64,000 bases of DNA from Trichopria drosophilae (Eukaryota; Arthropoda; Insecta; Hymenoptera; Diapriidae): contig CM059586.1 of NCBI GenBank assembly GCA_030407085.1, positions 13,596,001 to 13,660,000 on the forward strand, read 5' to 3'. The notes beneath the pieces were generated by a model, which saw only the letters and a list, made by a program, of their open reading frames with translations, ran no database searches and was not told the DNA's origin. Position 1 is the first letter of the stretch; each line of letters begins with the position of its first letter. Positions 11,519 to 24,213 of the stretch are shown one piece after another. A program made the translations under genes and the position numbers.

Positions 11519-12604
11519 CATTTTTTAATTTTAGTTTTATAATTTGTGTATCGTTAGTACATGTAAAAGAAGTACTCGTGACCATATGCATCATTTTAAA
11601 TAAAAACAAATTAAAAAAACTGCTTTTCAAGTTTGTCATCCGTTGATTCATTTCGAAGTGGTATTTTTAAAAATTCTAGGTCAGTTCTCAATTAATTTTT
11701 TTGATATTTTCTAAGATAAACACTATAATCATTAGAATGGTCCTTACATTTCAACCCTTACGATTCAGCCATTGTTTATTTAAGGTTTGAACTGAAAATT
11801 CTTTCTTTATCGGAGCACTTTAGAACCTAAATATTTAGGACTTAAATATAATTTTAACGTCTATAAAATGCATACATATATTTAAAAATTGCTTACATCA
11901 TTGGACACAAGATTTTTAAGAAATGCGTCAAGAATCAAATTCGCATCAAAAATTCACTTTTCATCTCCTAAAAAAGTCATCAGACAGTCACATAAATCGT
12001 ATAAACGAGTGCCTTTCAATGTCGAAAGATAATCAATTACGACTTTCTTATCATCTGAGAAGTGCCTTCGAATTGCCGTTTTTTTCGGTCGAATCGTTGC
12101 CAACACCTACACCGTAGATAACCGCAGTCAAAATGTCACAAAATTGCGAAATTCACGCAAAATCATACGAGAGTCGAGAAAACGTGCAGGGGGACTTCGA
12201 GCACACGTCTCGATTATGACACTTCGCAGAAATGTGTCAAAGGACACCATCGGAATTATCATCATCGTTTACATCACTTGCAAGCGCCGCCATCCGCAAG
12301 TGACCGATCGTCAACGTCGGCTTCTTTTTTTTTTTGTTTATCTGAATGTTAACGACACGGTATCGTGTGACCTCTACGAATATCTGCCGACTTCCTCCAC
12401 ATTAGTGCACAGATTAAAATAATCATCCACGTTCAACTGCGTGACTTTTACTAGGTCTACATCAGCCGTGATGTCGTTTAAGTTAACTGAGACAATTACG
12501 TCCTTTTATTATTGGATTTATTATGTTTTTGTGAATTTAAAGGTTAAAAGTTGTGCAATAGGATTTACAAAGAAAAAAAATTTTACATCTCAAATTAAGC
12601 ACTG
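11519..12604. other. Non-coding stretch with a mildly GC-richer core
   Basis: The segment 11900-12430 is non-repetitive and contains more CG dinucleotides than its flanks. Frames of 64, 92 and 65 codons occur in it; none has a recognisable domain. It is a possible regulatory island. Confidence 0.4.
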
Positions 12605-13182
12605 GAAAAGGCTTAATTTCAGTCTAAAATTGAGCTAATTTTGTTAAATTAAGTCAATGTTTGCGCTTAAAGTCTTACTTACAGACAGTAAAGTTTAAAT
12701 TTAGTCGAGATTTATGCTTAAATAAACATTTTTCGAGCTTGTCCCATCTAAGTTAGAGAATTTAATAATTAATAGAATTTCCCGAACCTTGTAAATAATA
12801 TTGTGTAAGTAGTGTAAAAAAGGAAGAAAAAAGGGGGTTTTCAATAAAAATTACAGAATAAAATTAAAAATAGGAATAAAAATATAAGTAATCATAATTA
12901 CTTTTATCCGAAGAGGGCTACAATCCTGGAGCTGAAACGTCATATTTTTATTTTTATTTTTAATTTTATTATGTAATTTTTATTGAAACCCCCCTTTTTT
13001 CTTCCTTTTTATGGTGACCTTTTTTACACTACTCATACAATATTATAAGTTAGAGAATTTTTATTTCGAACCTGAATATTGACTAAAAATAAGTTTCCAA
13101 AATTAAAAACAAGGTTTTGAGCGCAAATATTGACTTAATTTAAGAAAATTAGCACAATTTTAGGCTGAACTTAAGCCTTTTA
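12605..13182. mobile_element. Long foldback element (about 580 bp)
   Basis: Left arm 12605-12885 and right arm 12942-13182 are inverted copies. Outer landmarks are AAAAGGCTTAA against TTAAGCCTTTT, then 'ttaaattaagtcaat' against 'attgacttaattta'. Inner landmarks are 'agtgtaaaaaaggaag' and 'ggggttttcaataaaaatt' with their inverses. The right arm is shorter, so deletions have occurred. The 56-bp loop is less AT-rich than the arms. There is no coding capacity. Confidence 0.75.
12886..12941 (+). ncRNA. Loop with hammerhead-like core words (tentative)
   Basis: The loop starts with a small hairpin AAGTAATcataATTACTT (12886-12903). It then reads CCGAAGAG, GGCT, a short loop, AGCT and GAAAC followed by GTC. 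These boxes recall the hammerhead ribozyme order CUGANGA, stem II, GAAA, and such ribozymes are known in Penelope-like elements and retrozymes. One core base differs (CCGA for CUGA) and I cannot see a proper stem III. Treat it as a resemblance only. Confidence 0.2.
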
Positions 13183-13267
13183 CGATGCTAATTGTATTAT
13201 TTTGGATTTATAAAATACATTTTTATTTGAATTTGAATTGTGTAAAAATAAATGAACATATTTATAA

Positions 13268-13780
13268 ACGTCAGGATTTTGAGATATTGGAGGTTATGTA
13301 CCCAAAAAAATTTCGTTTTTTGCTACTTTTGAGGTTATTTTCAGAAGACACAACATTTTTAGGAATTTTTCTTTTAGTTGGATTACATAGTACTACTTTT
13401 TATCTTCAATGTAAAAGTCGCAGAATTCAATTCCGACTTGTCTGCACCAAAATATACCAATTTGAAATTACGATAAACATGTAAACAACATTTACCTTGA
13501 AATGCCCTTGGATGAGAAGCTGAAGGTCAAATTCAATGGCACGAAATCTCCATAAATATAAACTATATAAAATGTTGATATTTATAACTAGAAACATGTT
13601 TTAATATTGTGAATGTTTTTTGAAAACTGTTTATACGCCATTTTGAATCCGCCTTCTTAAATTAAAAATTTCATATTCCTATTCTATTCAAAATTTCTGT
13701 CTCAAAGTATTTAATATAAATGTTCATGCAGTTAATCAGATATATCACGTAATTTCAAAATGGCGCAACTTTGTGAAAAA
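13268..13780 (+). repeat. Dispersed repeat R1, copy a
   Basis: It aligns over its whole length with 36571-37168. Shared landmarks are 'acgtcaggattttgagatatt', 'gaggttatgtac', 'acaacatttttag', 'agtactact' (copy b 'aatactact'), 'ttaccttgaaatgc', 'gctcaaggtcaaatt' (with differences) and 'atttcaaaatggc'. A 99-codon frame (13185-13484) crosses it but copy b does not preserve the frame, so I do not call it a gene. Element type is unknown. Confidence 0.7.
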
Positions 13781-13865
13781 AAAACAACGTAAACAAGTAC
13801 GAATTAAAAAAAAAAGTTTTTCTAACCTCTTCAGTGGCCTTCCCGACCCTCTGGACAAAACCGCC

Positions 13866-14384
13866 TTAACCTCTTCGCAGTTGAGACCAAAATCTCGTAA
13901 GTTCGTGGTCAAAGTTTCGACAACTTTTTAGAAAACTGAAATTTGCGCAAATGTCGCTGATTACGAATCCGAATTCAGATTTTGACAATACAATGTGACA
14001 GATCCAATATGGCGGACGCTATTTTAAAAAATTTATCCTATTCAGTGACTTGTAGTTTATTGATATCTTAAAATATATTGGATCCATTTTGAATTTTTAT
14101 TCATCTGAGTTCAGATTCGTAATCAGCGACTCCGAAAACCCCTGAGTGACAAGTTTCAAGTGAATCTGATGAATTTTAGAAAATGTCGTCCACCATATTG
14201 GATCCGCCATTTTGAATTTTAAAAATCTGAGTTCGAATTCGTAACCAGCGATCCGAGTATCAATCTGTGGACAAATCTGTGTGTTTTTGTAGCCAAAAAT
14301 CTGTTTGTGTCTATACACGTCATCGGCAGTTGAGCCCTCTTGCACCTTGAAATGTATACACGTCATCGACTGCTAAGGGGTGAA
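13866..14384. mobile_element. Decayed TTAA-type element carrying the dispersed module
   Basis: The left end TTAACCTCTTCGCAGTTGA matches the inverted right end TTCACCCCTTAGCAGTCGA at 15 of 19 positions; the right TTAA has mutated. The interior holds the dispersed module twice ('agttcagattcgtaatcagcg', 'catattggatccgccatttt'). An inverted end-like word, GGCAGTTGAGCCC, lies at 14326-14338, again an internal copy of a terminus. No transposase is present. Confidence 0.5.
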
Positions 14385-14445
14385 GTAACAATTCTTTACG
14401 AGCTCCTTCATATTGCCAATTCCATTTCGAATTGGGCAAGGGTGA

Positions 14446-14575
14446 AATTTGGATATGAATGAGTGTGACAAGATGAAGTTAGTGTGGTATATCTCCGCCC
14501 GACGCAGTGACGACGTTGCCGCCTTAGCGTCAATGTTTCTTGTTATAGGAGTCGCGTTTTGTTTCTGTCATAATT
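14446..14575 (+). repeat. Fragment related to the interior of the 8461-8998 element
   Basis: Matching words in the same order include 'atatgaatg', 'gaagttagt', 'gacg...gtgacg', 'ttagcgtc' and 'cttgttatag'. Terminal repeats are not visible, so this looks like a truncated copy. Confidence 0.5.
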
Positions 14576-14684
14576 AGGCAGTTTTTAATCCTGTAACATT
14601 TATTATGGTTATTAAAATGGAAGATGGCAATATTCAACCAAGTTTTTTATTCTCGAAGTGTAAATTCACTAATTTTGAAAGCAT

Positions 14685-14730
14685 TTAACCAGTCAGACTC
14701 CAAAATTGTTGAGTACAAATACTCAAGGCG
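14685..14730 (+). mobile_element. Possible solitary TTAA-type element end with palindrome
   Basis: TTAACCAGTCAGACTCC is followed by the 18-bp palindrome TTGAGTAcaaaTACTCAA (14709-14726). The order TTAA, unique end sequence, palindrome is that of the elements at 10550 and 39898. No inverted partner end was found in the window, so it may be one end of a broken element or a coincidence. Confidence 0.35.
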
Positions 14731-14879
14731 ATATTAGAACTCAATTTTGACACTTCCCCACTGAAACTTGTAGACACTTGACAACCGAACTGAATTTTTG
14801 TACCACAGAATAAATTCACATTTTATCAAGACACACCCGTTTAATTAGACTGGCACACCGATGTAACTTCATTTGCAGC

Positions 14880-15420
14880 ACGCTCACGATTACGTTAGCA
14901 TTTTTAGTCGATAGTCAGAAAAGTACTTGGCATACCGATATGACTAAAGAACACGGCAAGGTCGCTTAGGAGTGAAGAAGAGGAAGACGAGGACGACGAC
15001 GCTTAGCGCGACGGTAGTAGCGGCGGCGAGCTCAGGTCAGAATAGCGTTGTCACCGAGATTATTGAAACTGCAGTTTTATGGGCCTTAAAAGCAGTTTAA
15101 TTGCCGGTATATATAAGTGTTTATGTGCTGCCAGGTTTCCTTCGCCTGCGCCACCCTGAACGTTTATTTTATGATCATACGGCGGTGGCTGTACCCAGCG
15201 TTTGTCGCGTGCCAAACCTACTCGTGAAACGACGACGATTCCATGTAGGCCCATGGGCTGTCAATCTTCGATATGCCTATAAACGCTCAGTTCCCTATAA
15301 AACGATTCCCTCACATTTTTCCGGCTTACTACACGCTCCGTGCTCCAACGATCGAATATAAACATTTTTAACGACCGTTTCGAAACCTTTTATTCGATCT
15401 TCGTTAAATATTGCCCTACA
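14880..15420. other. GC-richer block with TATA-like sequence
   Basis: Starts with a run of acidic-codon-like 'gaagacgaggacgacgac' and is CG-rich to about 15360. TATATAAG near 15107-15114 follows GCCGG and could be a core promoter on the plus strand. An 86-codon frame (15101-15361) overlaps but has no known domain. Candidate promoter or regulatory island. Confidence 0.35.
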
Positions 15421-15831
15421 GTTAGATCTTTCTTTTGCTCTGATCAATATGCTACTGTTTCATTTTTACACCCTGAATCTTTAAAGGACTTTTAATTGTA
15501 TTTAAATTCCAGATAAATGCCAATTTCGGTACTTGTGTAGAAAAACGTCATGGTGTATTATCGTTGCTTCCAAATCTGTAATAAAAATCGGTCAACCGGC
15601 TATCGAAAGTATTCACTAAATTTGATGGAGTGAAAATTTTTTTTTATTCATTCTTCAAGTGAGGTTTCTTGAACAATTTTTTTTATAAAAATGAAAACTT
15701 TCTAATTTTTTTTAAACATTCTGAATCTAATCAAATTTTTCAGAATTTGTTTTCAAGAAGGTCAGTTTCTAATTCTGACAACGACATCCTAATTATAATA
15801 CACGTTAAATTCTAATAATCACTCTTAATTT
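15421..15831. other. AT-rich non-coding stretch
   Basis: Nothing recognisable beyond poly-T runs. Confidence 0.5.
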
Positions 15832-16019
15832 GAGCACACTTCAAAAACCAGAATGTAAAAAATCAGAAACATTGAAAAATCGACACTCAAAAAATGTTGA
15901 CTGTCAAAAAGCCAATGAGTCATAAGTGGTAATATTCATGAAAACAACAATGTCAGCTTTTTAAATGTCGATTCTTCAATGTTTCGGATTTTTGAAATTC
16001 GGGTTTTTTTTAGGTGCTC
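15832..16019. mobile_element. GTCGG-type foldback element, copy B (188 bp)
   Basis: GAGCAC at the left pairs with GTGCTC at the right. Pairing continues inward: 'ATCaGAAACATTGAAaaATCGACA' faces its inverse with two mismatches. Degenerate units like GTCAAAAAGCC repeat inside. It lies about 90 bp from copy C. Confidence 0.65.
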
Positions 16020-16110
16020 CCCTTTAATTTAATGGCATAATTCTACTTTCCACGGTTTTTTTTTTATTTATGAAAAACTAAAAAGTTATGATTCGAATTA
16101 ATTATACAAG

Positions 16111-16305
16111 ATGGGGTTCGAAAAATCGACAAATCAAAAAGCTGACAGGTCAAAAAACCGACAGTTATAAAGGTGACAGTCAAAAAGCCGACACATAAAA
16201 AAATAAAAAGTCATTTTTTTAAGGACCTTTTACTATCGGCTATTCGATTGTCGGTTTTTTGACCTGTCGACTTTTTGATTTCTTGTTTTTTTTACCCACA
16301 CCCAT
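16111..16305. mobile_element. GTCGG-type foldback element, copy C (195 bp)
   Basis: The clearest member. The left arm carries successive units AATCAAAAAGCTGACA, GGTCAAAAAACCGACA and AGTCAAAAAGCCGACA; the right arm carries their inverses. The flanks tatacaag and tatacagg differ at one of eight bases, fitting an 8-bp target duplication as made by hAT-type transposases (inference). There is no coding capacity. Confidence 0.72.
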
Positions 16306-18479
16306 TATACAGGTTATCCAAATTTATACACAGCAACCGGACTATGTTTTCCAAAAGTTTTCGTTGCGCTTAATCCAAATCAGGCCGTAGAACTGTTCTA
16401 TAACGTCATAATTTTAAGACATCTTAACCAAAAAGTGCAAAAAGAAAAAAACACCGATTTTGCTCATTTTTAGTAAGTTTTTGTGGCGGAAAAAAATGTT
16501 CGCAATCTGACAAAAACGAGATAAAATTGTATTCATGAGAAACCTGAGTATACTTTTCCTTATTCAGATATTCAACCTGCTAAATCCAAACCTGGTCGCA
16601 AAATTGCTCTAATAATATTTGTAATAAATTTACAAAAAATGAAAGTCACAAACACAATCGATGAAAAAATCGAATCAGATTACTAACAGTGCATTTTAAA
16701 GCTGCGAAATAGCTCATTCATTTGCTCTTTGCCAAATTGCGAACAAATATGTTGTTCCTGAGTTATTTTTGTTTTTTCCTATTTTTGCAGAAACCGACAA
16801 TTTATTAAACAACAAATGAAAAATCAACAACTTATCTACATCTTTTTAAATTTCCTGGTGAGAAAAGCACTCTTTAATTTTCCACTCTTAATCTGACTTT
16901 ACAATTTTTTTGAATGCGTACATTTGTGGAAAATAACATTTTGTGAAATTTCAGTATTTCTTAAAATTTAACTCATATTTGATATTGAGATGCACAATTG
17001 TGATAGCATATCAAATTGGTGTATTCTATTAGATTTCAAAACATCTCACAAATACAACTGCCTTCAATAGTAGAATTGAAAGTTTTAAAAGAGGATTTTT
17101 TTGTTATTATAAATATATTTAACAGACAGTAATTGGTTTCAATAGAATTCTTCATAATAATGCTCGATATTGAATTTTCTTTTGACAAGCACAGTGTCAT
17201 TCTGCATTTTTCAAAGCTAAAAACAATATAGCGCTATCTGAATTTGTCTAACGATCGTTTTTTCTGGAAAAGTGAGATTAAATGTGTCAAAATTAACATT
17301 GTTTGCCATTTTTCGGTTTATTTGGTAGCAAAAGTCATGTTGAGTGATTACTAATAGACTTTAAACAAGGAAACAATTGATTTAGTAAATTAAAAATAGT
17401 AAACAATAGAAAAATGTATGTTAACAGATTTCAAAATGTCGACAAAAATTAATTTAATAACTACTATATGATCTTTGAGTTGATCCAAAAACATACGATA
17501 TGCAATAACAAACCGAAAGTTCTGTCATATTTAACCTTACTTTTTTCAGCGATGCGACTTGATAAGCAAATTCTGGATTCGCAGTTGATTTTCAGTTTCA
17601 AAAATTACATTGGAAATGATGTTTTGCTTATCAACGGCAAACTAGTAGTGAACTTTTGTCCGTCAGTATAATTTTATGGCTTTTTATGGAACTTAGCTGA
17701 AACACTCTGTATTTTATCATTGAAAGAAATTGGATGATATAATCTACTATTCACACTGCGGTTTCGAGCTGAACTTTCTATTATTTATAGATACATTTCC
17801 ACACAGAATAGAAAAAAGTACTAAATCGGAACCTAAATAATTCTATGTATAATAATCCAAGTGTGTTTCCGAAATCCCACATAGAATAGTAAAATATGTT
17901 AAACAATTGTCAGTAGAATTGTTAAAATTTTCTTTAGAATTCCGTCAAAGTAACTACTAACTTTCATTTCATTAAAGACTTTATTAGTTCTCAGACTACT
18001 TCAGAACAATTTCTGCAACTAATGAAATGCAGCTGGACTATGCAGATTAGTTTAAATTTACACTATTCAAAACATGACACTTGCTAGGACGACAAGTAGA
18101 AGAAATAATATTTCTAGTCACATAACGATGACTCATCGTAAAGTTATTTGATTAATATTAAAATATTTCATTGAATAATAACACGACTTTATCCTCGTTA
18201 GGACCGTGTATTTGAATATAATAGTCAATAGCTCAATTTGCATTCTTTGCCACTGGTACAAAAACCATCTACAATTGGAAGGATAAACGTTTTTTGATTG
18301 GTAATTGAAATTTACTATTGTATTCCATAATTAGAAAATTTGAATTCCATAATTTTTATCTATTTACATGTTTATAAATTGTTGAGGAATATGCAGAAGA
18401 TGCAGTGCTAGTTAGTGTATGATGAATCTTCAATATTTTCTAAATAGCGTTACGCTTATTAAGTTACGTGGAAAAATAT
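16306..18479. other. AT-rich non-coding stretch, probably old repeat
   Basis: Phrases such as 'ctaaatccaaacctggtcgcaaaattgctc' with poly-A runs suggest decayed repeat, but I find no boundary or second clear copy. Frames are short and unrecognised. Confidence 0.45.
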
Positions 18480-19060
18480 AGAAATAGAACTACTCTTACT
18501 TTTGTTTTTTCCAGAGGATCACAATTACATGTTTTCCCACATCGTCAACGGACGTAACTGATCAACAGTAAACACCATGTGTTTTTCTCTGTAAGAGTCA
18601 TCTGAACTTTTTTCATGCTCGAGCCAGTTATCTTCGGGTAATTTCTATATTCTGGTCATTGCCTTTTGGATTTCCAGTTAAGAAGAGACTGAAACTTTCA
18701 AAGATAGAATGGAACTTCCGTACAATCTCGAAAGAACTTTACAACCCGCTCGTTTCCAAGTCACACTTTCTTTTTTTATACTTTCACGCACCCTTGCAGA
18801 GACTTTCCCCTTTCAGGGGCCTTGGTCCATGTAATTTTTATTTATTTTTTTTTTTAAGCGTGCGAGTCGTAGACGTAACTTTCTCTATACCCTTTGTATC
18901 CGCGCGACATGGCCCCGTGCACTAAAAAATATACCTAACACGTTGCAGTCGCCGACGGCTAAAAAACCCCGGGAAATGGGTTTTTTAAGGAGAGAAAGTA
19001 TATGCTTTTCGCGTTGGTTAGCTGTAATAAAATTCGACGTTTGCATCGTCTAAGGAAGCT
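18480..19060. other. Mildly GC-richer block with two hairpins
   Basis: CCCCtttcaGGGG at 18807-18819 and AAAAAACCCcgggaaatGGGTTTTTT at 18961-18986 can form stems of 4 and 9 bp. The second looks like a bacterial terminator, but nothing else here is bacterial. An 88-codon frame (18659-18925) is not recognised. Confidence 0.35.
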
Positions 19061-22000
19061 TTTCCGGAAAAAGGTAATCAGTTTCTGGATTATCAGGTTA
19101 CTCCTGCATCTCATTCATACAATACTATATTTGCTTCTTCCAAATATAGGTTTAGTAACTCGTTACTCTTTAGTATAACTCCTTAAAAGACCATGTAATT
19201 AACTAGAATATGATTTTTAATTTACAATTCTAAATTCTCCAGAGACTTATTATATTTTATCTAAAAAATATGTAAGGACACATTTCGAATTTTTCATAAA
19301 ATTTAAAAAAAATCAAGCTGCTTGGGATATGCAAACGTCGTTTTCCTAATATTTCATATACCTACTTTTTATAATACGAAAACATATGTCTATTTTAAAT
19401 GTCGTGATAAGCGACACATAAACGCAATTCGGAGTGCGGAATATTTATGTTAGTGGTGTTAAAATGTTGTTTTCTTTTAATAATAGGTACTTACATTTCC
19501 TTATCGCTCGTTTATTCCAGCGACTCTCAATAGGAGCGCAACCAGTCATAAAAGAAGTTACGCAAAATTCACAGCGACACCTTATCTGAATACTACTGGC
19601 GAATGCTAAAATATTAATGTAATACGAGCACTAGAGTAACTTAATGCTTACTTTCTGAATTAGTATGTTAACTAAAGCAGCATGGTTATTAATTTAGGAG
19701 TTTCCTTAGTATTTACCGAGTCTACCGACGTTAAGAACTGTATTTTTAAATAACATCAGTTACATCACTATTCTTTTTAATGGTGTACTTTTTATGATCC
19801 TTTTGATAACTGAATAAATTATTAGTACATTAAATGTTAGCCAACATTTTCAAGAACTCCTTGTTGATAAAATTCACAATTTGCAAGTAATTATTTAAAT
19901 TCATTAAAGTAGACTAATTAGAGTGAAAGAGAGTAGAAAATTAGGACCATGAAATTACTGTAAATTATCAAATATCTGCCCTGGTAAAAGAACAAAAAAT
20001 TGTCCACCATAAACGGATTCACACTTTCTATAAGTTAAAAATGATTTTTTATGTTTATTTAACGTCGTTTCAGTTATTGCGACACAAAATACACAACATG
20101 TGTCTAAAATCAATTAGTTTATCATTAAAAAAAACGAGCAAAAAATTTGGCAATATGTTTCATCATTGACAAGAAATTTTGTCTAACAAAAATTTGCGCA
20201 AAACTCTGAATTTTATAGACGAGTCTCTGATTTTGGGGTTTCAAATGTAAAAAAATTTCAATTTTTATATTTAAGTTCTTGGAAATGTAAATAATATAAA
20301 ATATTAATAATAGTGCTACTGAATTAAAGATGGAAATTGTAATTTTTATTGTACTAACTAGTGTATTTCTGATATTTGTGTATGAATTGTGTTTTTATTA
20401 CGGATCATAATTGTTACAAACAAAAACTATTATTCTTCTTGAAAACATAAAAAATGTAAAAACAATTCGACTTGTTGTCTTATCAAAAAGTTTTTAAGGA
20501 TTATTAAAAACCGATGGATTTTATCTTATTATGGCATATTCTTTCCAGAAAAAAAAGCTGTGTAACTACACCAAACAATGTTTATAAGTTTCTAAAGCTA
20601 ACGTGAAATATCTCTATTTATTAAAAAAATTATTAGTTTTTAAGTTTTATGAACAATTTTAATGACTACGCCAAAGATTTAGATGAAGTTATAAAAAATC
20701 GTTTTTTCGAAATTCTCAGTCATTCGTTAAAATCAGTCCATATTAAAAAATTTTTAAATCTTTTTAACAATGCAATAAAAACAAAACTTATTCTTTCAGA
20801 AATTTTGCAGGTTTTTTTGGAGCATAATAATACTCATTCGTCAACAATGTAATTATTAATAAAAACTAAAGTCTTAGAAGTATTAAACATTTTTACTATC
20901 TTAAATGAATCGAAAAGTTTTTCACAGATTAACTTTATATTTTCCCTACTTTTTCTGATTTAAATCTACAATTTGATATTTATATTATTGTACATATTTA
21001 ATTTCAAACGCTTGCAATACTCCAATTATTGAATTTATATTTATTATTTTTAATAATAATGGCTAGAATTGTTTTGCGTCACTACTAATTATTATTTATT
21101 AATAAGAAAGTGTTTCAGCACTATATCAAATAATTTTAGTAATGCAACTAAAAATCTTGAGAGGAAGGAATAAATAGGTAGAAAAAAGATGGCAGAGTTT
21201 TATTTTCATTGAAAAATAACGATGGAATGTTAAACTTTTTGCACCACTAACATTTAAATAACCGAGGTGATGATTGGAGATTTATTTATACTAATTCTAA
21301 TATTTTCTGAAAACCAATCGGACTTTTATAACTCGAGACACCTCAGAAACATACAAAAATTAAAAAATCCCATATTCTGAAAATCAATCCACAGAAATTT
21401 TGTCAATGTTCAGTAGATCAAAATAGATAAAAATTCAATCTTTTGGATTATTTTGTACAAGTTAAAATTATTAATTAATTTATTAGTTATTTTAATTAGT
21501 ACAATCGTTCAGATTTGAAAGAAACGAAAGTTTCCACTAGAGCATTGGTGCACTAAAAAACTGTTGTTGGAATTGAAACCATCAGTCAAATATTTTAAAA
21601 TATATTGTTGTTATTGTAAATTTGCAAAACTATTACCTAAATTTAAAAATGTTAAATTGACTGTTTAATAAATAAAATAAAAATGCTATCTAATTGTAAC
21701 ATATTACAGACAGTAAATTCATCTGTACTTTTAAAAAAGCAGTCAAAATAACATCTATTTTTCTGCTAATTCCTGAAATGATTGCAAAATATCAAACGAT
21801 CAACAATTATGACTAAACAATCACCATTTTCAGTTTACGTCCCTAAACGCAGTGGAATACATTTTTCGCAATTTCTACAATATTATTCAGAATAAAAAGT
21901 TACCACAGAGGCAATTTCGCGTTCGTCCTGTTGTTTGAGCTTATTTCGAAACCTTTAAAAAAACGATACGAATAATACCGGCAATTATTACAGGCCGGCC

Positions 22001-23965
22001 AATTTACCATAATTATTCCGCCGACATTATCTGCGAAAGAGTTCAGCAAGTGTTCGCCGTTTTTTGGTCAGGGTTTCTTTTACTACGAGCGTGTGAACAT
22101 AAACGGATGCGATTTCGATTAAAATAGTAATTTTTATACAAAATTATGCCAAGCTTTAAATATAGTCCACATATTAATGTATTTTTGGAGAACGAGTAAG
22201 ATTTGATAATTATTATCTTGTGTACCTTCTCAAGTCTTTTTTAATCTACAAAAACGATGTTTCATAATTTTATTCACTTTAAATAAGGGAGAATAAATTA
22301 TTTATTATAAATAAACATGATTTGATAAATTTGAAAATAGAATTTTTATTGTTTACAAAGAATTAAATAGTTAAAATATCATATTGTTATCATTAAGGCC
22401 TTTTTTTTATCATTAAGATATGATTTAGGTCGCCATATCTAATGTAGCCTTTTTTGTTTCTTGTCATATTGAAGGCTAAAAATAAAAATATTTTAATGCA
22501 AAAATGACGACAGGAATGAAAGGTGGAGAAAAGAGTTTTGATAAATAAGGTAAATTATTAACGATTCATGTCAAATTTTCAATTACTATAAAAATTCACG
22601 CTAACCTTTATTTTTAACCTGATAACTTGATAATTGCAAATATTTAGGTTTCTAATAAACAATGTGCGAAAAGTGAAAACCAAAACATGAAGCTCCTACT
22701 CCCTCATTCAGAAGTCTACTTTTCTCGTTAAATTACCTACTTTATTTCTCATTGTTTATGTACCGCTACCATTCTCATTTTCATGCTTACTCTATTCGCC
22801 GACACCTTTCCCTTTCAAAATCTCATCTCCAGTTTCATTCCCTTTATTTGTCCCATTCCTTCCCCGTTTCCTTCCCATACAACAGCCCTGCTTATAGTCT
22901 TAAATTTCTACTTTGCGTATACGTCTCTATTTAATTTTCTACTCGGAAAACCGACGCTGGAAATTACTTTCATAATTAAACGGTTCGTGCATTAATAACG
23001 GCCAATTCGAATTAATAAAACACGCATATAATTGTGCAGTTATCCACGACCCGACTGCTGCAATCTCAAAAAAACTTTGTACGTTCATAGGACGCTTATC
23101 AGGCCTTTAATAACGCTTGGGGCTATTGAAAGAGTAATTAACTTTCAAGAGCTGTCGGATGGTTTCGATTATTATTTTTACTTTAACTCTTTTTAGGCTT
23201 TGAACCACGTAAAAATTATTTTCTCTGCTTACATTGATTATCACAATTTCACTGTTAAAAAGGTGGTATTAGTAAAAAAAATTGTGGGAGTGGTCTTTCA
23301 CAGCAAAACGAAAGATTGATTATTTTGGAGTGTAATTTAATGTTACCCATCTCGAGTAAATGTCATCACTGCACAGAGGTATACAAACAGACATATTTCT
23401 AAAAGTGTTTATATTCACACTATTTTAAATACTTCCGTTTTGGGATACAAACAATTCGAAGCGGCGTTGTCAAGTGCAGATTATTCGGATGTATTCGTCA
23501 ACTTTCATATCGGTTGGAGTAAATTGTTCAGTCAAAAAGCGTATTAATGATCCTTGAATCATTTAGACTGTACTTTGAACCTAATGAAGTAAACAATCAT
23601 CAATGTAACCTCTAATTAGAATCAGACTATTTAAAAGGCTGCAAATTTAGACCTTTAGCTTGAAAATTGAGTCTGTGTTCCACTATTCGATTGTCTTCCT
23701 TTGAAATTAAACTCACTCCAATATCTTTGGTGCATTCCTCTGTTCATGATTTCGGTCGTTTAATTTGGCCCCCGTCAAATCTTGCATTCCAGATTAGTCC
23801 TCGATGTATATTTAGGAAAATGTGATTGGCGCCCAACCAGGGACACATCATCAATACACTATCTTGGGCGGTTGTTTCCTAGAATAACAATGCGTTAATT
23901 GCTTCATTATTTCTAAAAGCTAATTTAAATGACAGGGAATGATTTTAGTTACATCAAAAATTAAA
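19061..23965. other. Long AT-rich non-coding stretch
   Basis: No gene or repeat boundary is visible over almost 5 kb. A CG-containing patch lies at about 21980-22110 ('caggccggcc', 'ccgccgacattatctgcg') and a pyrimidine-rich patch at 22740-23160; both are non-repetitive. A 67-codon frame at 20649-20852 (plus) is Asn-, Lys- and Leu-rich and unrecognised. Confidence 0.5.
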
Positions 23966-24213
23966 TTAACCCTTTCACTGTGCCGGACTAAAATCAGAAA
24001 GTGGACTCATAGTGCGGAATGGGATCCAGGCAACGAAATTTAATGGCTAAACGTATACGACTGTTTTCGGGGTCACTGACTATGAACCTGATGTTCGATT
24101 TTTTACATTTAAAATGGCGAATCCATTTTGGCAGCCGAAAATGCGAATTTTAATTCTTGCGCATTGAAATTAGCCATGTCTTCAATTGAAGACATCGACA
24201 GTGAAGGAGTTAA
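23966..24213. mobile_element. Short TTAA-flanked element with right-end palindrome (248 bp)
   Basis: The left end is TTAACCCTTTCACTGTGC; the inverted right end is TTAACTCCTTCACTGTCG. Directly inside the right repeat lies the perfect 20-bp palindrome ATGTCTTCAATTGAAGACAT (24176-24195). The interior has one copy of the dispersed module ('ggggtcactgactatgaacctga', 'aaaatggcgaatccattttgg'). It is non-autonomous. Confidence 0.75.

Noticed and set aside
18961..18986. Terminator-like hairpin with T tail
   Set aside because: No bacterial gene context; a 9-bp stem in AT-rich eukaryotic DNA is not strong evidence.
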